The notes under the pieces were generated by a model. The model had not been told where the DNA came from. It saw only the letters and a program-made list of their open reading frames with translations, and searched no databases. A stretch of 64,000 nt of DNA, taken from positions 11,314,918 through 11,378,917 of the forward strand of contig NC_051098.1 of NCBI RefSeq assembly GCF_901709675.1, read 5' to 3'. The translations under genes were made by a program, and so were the position numbers. This stretch comes from Syngnathus acus. Its lineage: Eukaryota > Chordata > Actinopteri > Syngnathiformes > Syngnathidae. Below are positions 50,531-60,428 of the stretch, piece by piece. The stretch's first letter is position 1. Each line of letters opens with the position of its first letter.

Positions 50531-52220
50531 ACGCACACACAAAACACGCGGCGTTACACCAAGACAAGCTTACGCATGAATCGGAGATATAGGGCGTCAA
50601 AGAATGATGCTTTCAAGCCAGTGTTGATCTGTGTAGCGCTTGGTAGTGCAGCTCGGATGCTTCGCCTGCTCACTGTGCACTTACTGGGCTGCCCCCCTCC
50701 GGCTCCACCCGCTAAGACTGCCTTTCCAGTGCGCCCATTGGCACACGCGGCCGGACATGCAAATCCACACTTCCCATTGATGTTTTCCAGAAAGGACAGA
50801 GAAAGGGGGGAAAGGCAGGCGTGTTTCCATCGCTCCACTGCGCCACTGTGCGGTAAACCACCCACTGTGGATCCTCTCCACTTGACGTCACCTTACATGG
50901 ACAGGCGCAAAAAGGTTTGGGGATGGGTGAGGCGGTGGTTGAATTATAACTATATCTGCAATAGCACTGACAAATCATTTGAAAGACAAAACGCTTTTAT
51001 TCTTATTCAAATTTGTTTTCATATGTTTACATCGTCACTTTGAAATAGATTTAAGTCAAAGTTTTTTTCTCAAGGGACAGTGTGTATAATTTTGTGGCAT
51101 CTAGTGGTGAACAAATAGAATGCAAGTTAGGTGGGAAGAACATGCATTTTGAAGTCTTGTATTTCCTCAAGTGGCAAGTGCATCCCATTGGCTACACAAG
51201 CTGTAGTCATTGATCCAGCGAACTTGTGATCCCTGACCCTAAGCCTAACTCTTCAGGTATCGATAGTAGATAGATGGTGGAGAGACAGGTCAGCGTCCTG
51301 CACACTGAAGCCCGAATATAATTAGCAACTACAGAACCTACAATTATATATTTAAAAAAAAAAGTGTATTGATATACCATTTTTTATATTATGACCTTCA
51401 TGCTTGAGTTCACGCTATGAAGTAGTTGAGCTCATTCACTTAAAGTTGTCATCAGTGGATAATAGAACTAAAAATAATGCATAATTTTTTCCACTGGGCC
51501 CACTGGAGCCTATCCCAGCTGTCTTAGGGTGGAAGGCGGGGCACAATTAATTATAAATGACAAAATATCAATTACCGATTGGGAAACGGGACAGATGAAG
51601 ACTACAGTGAGAGCTGCATGGGAGCGACATCTACTGGAAAGTTAAAGGAGAATTTTTTTTGAAAACAATCCATGTGATAGTTTAGTGCTCATGTAAGACT
51701 AAATATAAATTTTAATTTATGAAATGTTGCTAGTCAAGGTGTATCATTCATGTCCAATTTAACAAGACATGAGTGTAATAAATACAACATTGAGATATTT
51801 ATGACTGCTTTAAGGCAGCCACAGCAATAGACCATGTTTCATACACAAGATCAGTCAAATCTGTATGGATTGTACTGGTACGTCAAGTCTGCGTTATTTT
51901 GGCCGACGTCAGCGTGGAGCACACCTGCGTCCTCGTGACGGCCTCAAAGCAATTTCTTGCAACTTTGCTGTATGTGTCATTGTGACCCCCGGCACCACCT
52001 GGAAGGCGCAACCGAAACCGATGCGAACCTCGTGGGGCGCATAGTCGCCGGCGCGCTGGAGAACACCACGCACAGAAGTAGAGAACGCCACCTCACAGCA
52101 AGTTATTTGTTGCAGATGACAATTTACAGATTTTAGCAAGGATCGTGGAAGAGATGACACATGATTTGCTTTTGCAAGATGCATAAAATTATGTGGCGGC
52201 TCCGGCTTTCAGTTTGACGC
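50531..52220. other. Intergenic DNA between numbl 5' end and olfactory receptor
   Basis: A GC-richer part (50531-50900) and an AT-rich part follow one another. Apart from the SINE piece at 51485 I recognise nothing. The frame at 51909-52184 (minus) has no family resemblance. Confidence 0.45.
51485..51545 (+). mobile_element. SINE body fragment
   Basis: CTGGGCCCACTGGAGCCTAT then CCCAGCTGTCTTAGGGTGGA and GGCGGGGCACA is the middle segment of the common fish SINE/transposon relic (GGAGCCTATCCCAGCTG...GGCGGGGTACA). Confidence 0.6.
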
Positions 52221-53424
52221 CTAGGGAGCGCGGCGCCACGGCATCAAGTTTGCAAGGACGCGATGCCGGAGCTGGTGCAGGTTGATGCCGTAGATGAGCG
52301 GGTTGAGGAGGGGCGGAGCCACAATGAACAACACAGCCAGCCCGTGGCGCCAGCCCGCTAACTGGTCACCGCCGTAGCGCTCTAACAGAACGTCAGAGCA
52401 AACCGAGCCAGTGAAGACGGTGAGGGTAAGCACATGGGGCACGCATGTCTGCACGAAGCGGCGGCGGTTGCTGCGCGAACGCAGCGAGGCACGCACTAGG
52501 TGGCCGTACGAGACGCCGATGAGGACGGCCTGCGCCACCTGCAGGAACATCAGCAAGAAGCCGTAGACGTTGTTGACGGTGTTGTCGACGCACGACAGCT
52601 TGACTAGCGCCCAGTTGGTACAGTAGAGTCGATGGATCCGCCGGCCACACAGCGGCAGGCGAGCCGTCAGAATCACGCCCGCCGTCGTCTCCAGCAGCGG
52701 CAACAACCATGTCAGCAGCAGCAGCCGCCAAACCTTAGGGAACATAAGATCAATGCAACATTTGTGCAACTCCATCTTGGATGTAATTCCACTGCCGGCC
52801 ACTAAATGGTAGCACACCGTTTTGTTTTGGTCAGATTAAAGTAAAATACTTTCCATAGAGATTGAAGGCATTTTTTGGAGTAGATATTTTCCAGGCAATA
52901 AATTGCAAAACAGACATTTCTTCAGAAACAAAACTATGTAAGCATCGCTCCACTTTCCATAAAGGCCTTTGAGCTATGTAACAAAAGGACTGCATACAAA
53001 CCTTCTGCGTGGTCATGATGGCACGGTAGACCAACGGGCAGCAGATGGCCACATAGCGGTCATAGGCCATCAGCGTTAGACTGGCAAACTCACAGAAGAC
53101 ATAGCAGTAGAGCACCAAGACCTGCACCAGGCAGCCGACATATGACACCACATGCACCTCAGCCAGCAGGTCGTGAAGCAGCTTGGGGTAGAAGCAAGAC
53201 GCTCCCAGCATGCCGTTGGCACACAAGTTGCACACCAGTACGTAGATGGGCCGGTGCAGCGTCTTCTCCGCCGCCACCGTCGCCATCAGCGTCAAGTTCA
53301 CCAGCAGCGTCAGCACATATGACACGAGTGCCAGCGCAAAGTAAACACGCCGCTGGCTGACACTGCAGCCGCTCAGGCCGTCTAGTTCCAACACCATCGG
53401 CGGCGACCATGAGGAGTTCGCCAT
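52221..53424 (-). CDS. Olfactory receptor-type GPCR with an intron in the coding region
   Basis: A rhodopsin-like odorant receptor for dissolved odorants in olfactory neurons. Exon 1 is 53002-53424 and exon 2 is 52221-52733, giving 310 residues, a normal receptor length. The first in-frame ATG gives MANSSWSPP with an N-glycosylation site (NSS). TM1 is near FALALVSYVLTLLVNLTLM, TM2 has PIYVLVCNLCANG, TM3 ends in MAYDRYVAICCPL, the hallmark of odorant receptors. Exon 1 stops at IMTTQK, and exon 2 resumes VWRLLLLTWLLPL (TM4), then a Cys-rich second loop, LTVFTGSV (TM6) and PPLLNPLIYGINLHQLRHRV (TM7; PLIYG instead of the commoner PIIYG). The 268-nt intron starts GTTTGT and ends CCCTAAG. Both exons stay open in one phase, so the gene is likely functional. 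Upstream, CCGTCCAG just before the start could be an acceptor of a leader intron. Confidence 0.9.
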
Positions 53425-56412
53425 CTGTGACGGCACCTGGACGGAAAGCTGTCGAGCGGTAAGAATCTGCCGTGCTGTGCACGTCTGCCAACTGAGAAAT
53501 GTTCAAAAAAGAGCCAGAAGAGGTGCAAATAAAGAAAACTCAGAAGATCAACTGAAACATTCAAAAGTTGTGTTAAATGTGCATTGACAGGTTGTGTTAA
53601 AATTTAATGTGTTAAAAAAAAACACATTAAAAACACATGTATGCCAAGAGCAAAACGGGTTGATTTGCCTTTATATCACGTCAAAACAACCTAAATGATT
53701 TTCATTTCCGCAATCAACACACATTCATCCCTCAGTTAAAAGCGTCACAACAACAAACACGCTTGCATTGAGAACAAAACACATCCAAATTCTGTTTAGC
53801 CAACGCATGTGGAAAACATGCACGAGCTTTTTTCCATCCCTGTGTGTCAAAACACCCTGAATCAAAATACTTCCATCACATAACTACTCTAGGACAGAAA
53901 CACATGCCAAACAAGTTTGCATTTGTTTTCAGTCAAAGGCTGCTTTTCAAAACCATTCAAGATGTGAATCCGAACAACAAAAACTACAAGCCGAGCCACA
54001 ATTCAAAACAATCGCGTGCTTGTCTTGACAGCGCTGTCAAGAAAAGGTGAAGAAACTTTTCAATCAGTTTAGCAGCAGTGACAGAGTGAAAGCGTGTTGA
54101 TGCTGTGAGCAGAAACAATCAAAAGGGCTAGCTTGAGTTGAAGTTAACAGGAAAGTGGGAGAAAAAAAATATACGCAAGGTGACAATTAAAGACATTCGC
54201 CTGTAAAATACACCTGAAAAAGCGTCGTGACGATGAGGAAAGCTGAAGAGGCCGCTGGAGATTTTATTGACCAAAATCACATAGGCCACGCCCCCTCAGC
54301 CCTCACCCCTCGTTTCTCATCGTCCCCTTTTTTGACCTTTTAAGGCAGTTAGATTAAGATGGCTGGCACCTTTCATAAACAATAGACTTGACATTTTTAA
54401 CATTATTTTCTTAACCTTGACGTATTCCTATTAGATGGAAGAAGGTTCAACTTGTCACCGTGTTGCCATGTGTACAAAAAAACAACTCACATCTGGCTTT
54501 GTACACCATTCAGGACAAATTATTGCCAAGCTGGCAAAACACTCATTACTTGTTGAAGTACTACTTCACAACTACTACTACTTGAAATAATAAACTGTAA
54601 AGAAAAACATTTTGAGTGAATGCAAATTTTCAAAGCAACAAACTAAAAAACAATTCAGGCTGGAAAATTGTACAAAAAAAATTACTTTTGCTGTGGTGAA
54701 AATTGGCTTCACCATATTGCACAAAAAAAAACAGAACTACAGAATTGTAAAACACCTTAGCAAATTGTTTCACAATACGTCTTTATATTGTGCTTTCACA
54801 ACAGCGATTTCTAGATTCCTATATTTGCCTTGTTAAGCGGTTATAGATGAAAGAGAGAATCAAAGTTTCCCTTCACAAGTGGATCAGAGCCGTCATGGTC
54901 ACAGCCCACATGACGTCACACACGACTTGAAGAATAAACATTCGGTTCTAGCGTCTATTGACAAATCGAGAGACTTGAGAGCGGATGGCTCAGTCGTCCT
55001 GTCCCATTTAGATCGGCTTCAATTCATGTTTTGGATCAAACAATTTTTGTAACTTTAATGTGCTGACAAACACTTGCCACAAATGTGCAGTGCTCCAAAG
55101 GTCAAAGTTTTGCTTTTTGTCCCCAGTAGAGCAAAATGTTGACAGGCAGCTTTACACACATGGGACAGAAACACGTCAACATGTTTATCCCAATGTTGCT
55201 AATCATGTTGACAGACATCAAGCATCAACACAACACTTTCATCCCTCAGAACTTAATTGCCAATTAGCTACTAAAGCCCAGGCGACCTCACGGGACCACC
55301 GGCCAGCCGCTGTCCCCCTTAAACATGGAGTATGTCAGTGACCCTTGACCCGTCGAGCACACAAACATTTGAGGCACAAGTGTTGGGCGCACGCTCAAAA
55401 CCTGTCTTGGGACATGCGCAAGGACAAATGCTAGGATTCACTTTGGACCACATTGAGACCCACATGAGAACCAATGCTCGGATTGAGCCAATCAAGCCCG
55501 TGTTGGTGACATAACCATAGAGCCCATCAGGCGTCCTCCCACGGCGCTTAACCTCTGGTTGGACTCTTGTTGCTTCTCCAATTGGATGAAGCTCCTCCAC
55601 CCGAGGGGCTCATTAGCCACCAAGTCAAAGACAACACGACGACATCATCATTGGACACGGGCGGGTAAACAAATAACCGGGTCACCGGGGAAATATGGTC
55701 GGATGGATGCGGTCTTGTTCAATTCAAATGGGGAAAAAAACAATGGTCCAGTTTCAGGTTGGAAATATTTTTCCAAGGCGAGGAGACTACAGGACACAAC
55801 TTGAGAACATCTGAAGGAAAAAATACCGTAATAATAAAGTGTACTTGATGTCTGAAGGAGTCATTTGCAATTACAAACTGCAAATACATATATTAGTTGG
55901 TTGTAAACGCCGTATTAAACTATTTTCTGCTGTCTTTAAAAAAAAGTATCTAGATTATGAGAATCAACGATGCAATTTAACTTAATTTTAATGCCTGAAT
56001 TGTATTTCTAAATGTACATTAAAAATGTCGTTTCACTATCACAGTAATGTCAGGTCAAAAATAGACTTGCCTTATTTAATTTTATTGTGGATATAACAAG
56101 CAATATCACAAATATTCAACACAAACTTACAAGTGACACAAATGTCACTCTTGTAAATCAGCCTTAAGTGGCTCAATGTTTTATGTTTTTCAAATGGCTC
56201 AATGTTTTTTTTTTATGTTTTTCATTTGGTTATAAAACTTGTGATCAAAGTTGTGGTGTGGTCCTAAAAATGTAACGTTAAGAGATCCGACGACTAACAT
56301 TGCAAAAATTCATTGAGTAATTCATAAATACATTACAGTAACGCATTACCCCCATCGCTGGTTGATACCAGAAGGTGGCAGTAGTGAGTGCTGAAAGAAA
56401 TCTGGACTTTTG
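53425..56412. other. Intergenic DNA, no gene recognised
   Basis: The AT-rich stretch has few repeats I can name. Candidate polyadenylation signal for the lectin gene is TTTATT at 56081-56086 (AATAAA on the minus strand, about 330 nt after its stop). Open frames here (for example 53844-54050 and 55319-55600) lack domain features. Confidence 0.4.
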
Positions 56413-58548
56413 TCACATCAGCTGGACGGAACTCAGCAGCACGTGCCAAACTTCCAGCCACTTGATGCGTTGCAGGTTCATAAGTTGATGTTCCAAGCCC
56501 AGCTGGACGTTGTCATCCAAGGTCATGTTGAAAGTGTTCTTGCCACATCGAATGACAATCTGGATGGTGAAGAAGACAGCTGGGTCAGTAAGCATACTTC
56601 AGTTAGTCAACATTTTCTACAGGTTAACCCTGGAAATATAGTATTTAGGATTTTTCTGAGGTCGAAACGAATCTCCACATTAATTTGATTGATGACCTTG
56701 AAGTCGAGTCCGGGTCCAAACTGGTGGGGTTGAGAAGCGTTCACGGTTTGTTGGGCAGTGTTTTTGTCCGCTTGGGAGTTGAGCACAATGCTTTTGTTTC
56801 CAAAGTGGAAATTCAGTTGAAGCGCAGTCACGTTGTCGTCTTTGCCCAGAAGCAGCTTGACGATGAGCCTGCAATGCACTATTGCAATTCCTGCCTTCTT
56901 TGGGTTTAAAGAAAGTTATTACCTCTCTGCATTGGAATTGGCCTGTCCTCTGATGACAACACTGCGATTCACACCGAGACCGTCGTTGAATGCAGCTTGG
57001 ATTGAACCATTCTGTGCACACGCAATTGAGAAAATGCATGCAGCTCAAATTTGACTTTGTTTTTGCTCATTTTGTTTCGAATAGTTTCAAAAGATGGGTA
57101 AAAATGCTCTTTATGCATTCGCTGCACAAACAACTTACCGGGTTGGCCAACACGCCAAGCAGGCACGAGCACGTGGGGTCATCTGAGGCACACGATGTGG
57201 ACTGATCGATTGACATTTTGCAAATCTCCGGTGCCCAAATGTTTTGCGGCACGGCGGTGGTATTCAGTTTGGTTGAGAGAGTAATGTAACCACGAGTAGA
57301 GGAAGCACAAGGAGGACAGGTAGGAGGAGGGGAGGTAGTGGTGGACAAAGGTTGGGTGGATGTTTGCAAAGCAGGAGCAGTAGTAGTAGTAGGACGACAT
57401 GGAGGAGGACAAAGGCACACGTCTGCAGGGACACAATCCATGTGAAAGGAGAGTGCACATTTAGAGGACATCATGCACACCTTACTTTCTGGCCTAAACA
57501 AATGAATACCTTGAAGCCCTAATAACACTTCTACATGCTTTTCAATTATAAACATTAGAATCTTTGAGGGGGCACAAACACTATTTCCCCGATACACATT
57601 CCTGAGTTGCTAATGAATTGCATGCAGCCATAATCATCAAAGTGTGGACAAACCCAGGGTCAACTTGCAGATGAAATATTTGTTTCGCTGACAGCCATCA
57701 ATTTTCCATTTTCTCGTTCTAGCAGCCAGCGCAATGCATTGCGGGAACTTCATGTCGTTGGGTGCCTGAAAGCTACCCCAGTACCTGAAACAAAACAGGC
57801 AGCCAAAGAAGATGCCAAATAAGGCACAGAAGCCTTGACTTTGCTTTTTACCACCAGAGTCGTCATCATCAATACCAGTTAAGTGAACAGGAGGACAAAT
57901 TCAACCTATTCAATGATGCAAGCAATGTCGTGCTTTCTTCTGACTAGAAGGACACTTACTCGGGATAGTAAATACTTCCGTCGCTCCATTTCCATTCATC
58001 AGTATCGTTGTCACGGGACAAACCGATCCAATAATCCCGACCAAAATGTAGTGTCTCCATATACTCCTGCAACAGGAATAAACGGATATAACGATAGAGA
58101 AGATTTTCAGAGTGTATGTTCGGATCAGTAAGAGGAGTCACCATGTCTCTGAAGTACCAAATGCTAGCCAGATGGCCAAGCTCTCTTTTACACTCAGATT
58201 CAGCCTGTTTCCAGTTCACATCGTCAAAGAACCGTTTATAACAATTGTTCTTGATGTTCCTCCAGGTGTATGGACAGGAGGAATGCGCTACGACAACACC
58301 AAACAACAATGATGACAGCCACGACAACATTCAGCATGTGACCTCTTTTGCTGCACATGCAGCATGACTGCAAAGTCGAGTAGATTGTTACATCCCTGCA
58401 GTACTCTTACAGGGAAAAGGGCTAAACTGCTCGTAACTTTACAGTGGTTAATAAATCCCTTTACATCTCAAGAAAATATTTACTCACCGTTGCAGGTCCA
58501 ACACAGGACAAGAATGAGTAGCAGCGTCCCGACAACTGATGGGCTCAT
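56413..58548 (-). CDS. Secreted C-type lectin / mucin-like stalk / galectin chimera
   Basis: Eight exons on the minus strand join without a phase break to 378 residues: 58488-58548, 58142-58287, 57960-58066, 57654-57784, 57139-57422, 56923-57011, 56697-56868, 56413-56559. Residues 1-20 are a signal peptide (MSPSVVGTLLLILVLCWTCN). Residues about 22-148 are a long-form C-type lectin domain: CPYTW, NNCYK, AESECKRELGHLASI, DYWIGL, WKWSDGS, YWGSFQAPND, FPQC, DGC, YFICK (six Cys). Residues about 150-242 are a Thr/Ser/Pro/Cys-rich stalk. The rest is a galectin domain: VNRSVVIRGQANSNAER, LLLGKDDNVTALQLNFHF, SIVLNSQ, PGLDFK, IVIRCGKNTFNMTLDD, LEVWHVLLSSVQLM. No membrane segment is seen. The galectin exons are 89, 172 and 147 nt, close to the galectin-1 pattern as I remember it. 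Key sugar-binding residues of both lectin folds are changed. Its role is unknown; secreted lectins often act in mucosal defence. Confidence 0.85.
58067..58141 (-). other. 75-nt in-frame intron in the C-type lectin domain
   Basis: The donor GTGACTCC follows ...WYFRDM, and the acceptor CCTGTTGCAG precedes EYMETLHF. The length is a multiple of three and the intron has no stop in frame, so retention would insert 25 residues between HLASI and YWIGL. Family comparison favours removal. Confidence 0.65.
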
Positions 58549-60428
58549 GTTCGAGGCGGCCGGCGCCTACCTAGACGGCAACAAAACAACAGCAGCACAC
58601 AACCGAAGATCCAGCGGATCAAGTGCGTGATTACTGCCAGCTCCTCCTGTCGTACAAACATGCCATGTCACAGAAGACTCAAAGAAACGATGCTCTTTTT
58701 GTGCTTTGAATGCTTTGTGTATACGTGCAATGACATTTGAGAGCCTCAATCAAGCAAGTGTTTTATGATGAAAAAAAGCTTTGAAATGATGTCTGTTGAA
58801 CGTGACACAACAAAGCCGACAGTAAAAAAAAAGAAAAAAAAGGAAGCCATGCACTAAACTAAAACAATCCCTAAATCCACTAATAAAATAAAATAAAGCT
58901 CAAAATGGATGGCAACTAATTCAATAAAATGATCAAGTAGTTAAAATAAAAAAAATGCAGACATCTGCAAGTCAATTTTAATTATGTTCACTGGTTAATC
59001 ATCTAGATTTTTAGTTATCTACTCTATTTACATCAAGTCTAATTATTTTTCTTTTTTAGACAGTACAATATTCATTAAAGATATTAAAGTGAGACAAGAT
59101 ACAGCCATTCATTAGAAATAAGTCTAAATGTGTTAGTCAATTATTTAACTTTGATATCAATGTCCAATATTTACAGTATATCGAATTTGGATATAAAGTA
59201 GCTCCTGTTTTGAAAACATCGTTGGACTTTCATTTAAAACACTTAGCAACAAACACACTCGTTTCAGCCGCATTTTTTTATTTTTTATTTCTTACAACAA
59301 AACAATTACATTAAGGCAAACTTGCGAAGTGGCAATTATATGTATATAGAATTGTCCAAATAAACGCTCTCACAAATCAGCATGAAAAGCACACTGTAAA
59401 TCCTAAAATCAATCTCTCACCAAAAGCAGAGGGCGAATAAACAAACGCACGCTATTAAAATCACTTTGACTTTTTTCTTTTTTTTTTGAAAACGTGCACA
59501 AAAATTTTTTTTTTCACGCAATGTTGGTTTGTTTGCTGGTCAACAACACTAAACGTCCCACGGTCCTTCGCTAGAGGGCGGTAGGGACATCTCTCAAATG
59601 ACGTCATCAGGTAAAGCGACGACGACAAAGTCGCGCTTGGTTTAAGCACTCAAACAGAAGCTTGTTGCCTTCTATAAGATAAACACGCAACTTATGTGGC
59701 ATGAGCTACATTACAACTGCAACGACGAAAGAGGTAAGTTACAACTGTGGAGCTAAGTTATCATGTTAGCAACGTTATTTGTCGTACTGCTTGGTTACAG
59801 TACAGAAGTGGGGCCCGCTGCTTTAAGCGTGGTAGCTAGCACAATGCTAACATGATCATATTTAGCGTGATTATGCTCGACGAATGTTCCATCTCAAATA
59901 TGCCACACTGTAGTGTGGAAATACTCCAAATCGGGGATTAGCAGTGATGGTTGCAGGCAGGCATGCTCCCGATTTTAAATCTCAATGCCCTCGTGCACTC
60001 TACCTGATGATAACGCGTAATCACGTTTGCAAAAACAGGTCCGAGCTACATAAAATGTCGTTTCGTGTATTGGGTCGCTTTAAGTGCACGTTGTAAACAC
60101 AAGTTGAAGTTGACATTCAACTATTTGACATGCCTCCTAGTTACATTCTGTTAGGAGTTCCTAGTGAAGTGGGAGAAATCGTTGAATGGTAGATGGTGGA
60201 GTTCCTGTCGGCTGCTACATTCATTAGCTGAACAGTCCCGCTCCCTTGAGTGTCGCAACGCCATTGCAACCAGAGCAACCTCAACATTCAAAAGGGGAGA
60301 CAAAACAGAAAGTGTTGGAGAATGAAACGCTCTCTGTTAGTTCTCCGAGCGAGTAAAACAAATACTTGATGTCTTCATTTTGTTTCAGTGTCCGTTAATG
60401 TCTGTTTCTGCTTGCTTCCAGCTACAAA
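58549..60428. other. Intergenic DNA between lectin chimera and zinc finger genes
   Basis: Divergent promoters should lie here. The GC-rich 58549-58570 stretch precedes the lectin start. Around 59560-59760 the sequence is richer in CpG and a GAGGTAAGTTAC donor-like site at about 59731 may end a 5' UTR exon of the zinc finger gene. AT-rich DNA fills 58750-59500. Confidence 0.4.

Noticed and set aside
52221-53424. Olfactory receptor as a frameshifted pseudogene
   Set aside because: The break has GT and AG at its ends, keeps phase, and both halves are intact, so an intron explains it better.
53425-53436. Upstream start giving MPSQMANSSW for the olfactory receptor
   Set aside because: The first codon of that frame is GTG on the minus strand; the first ATG is at 53424.
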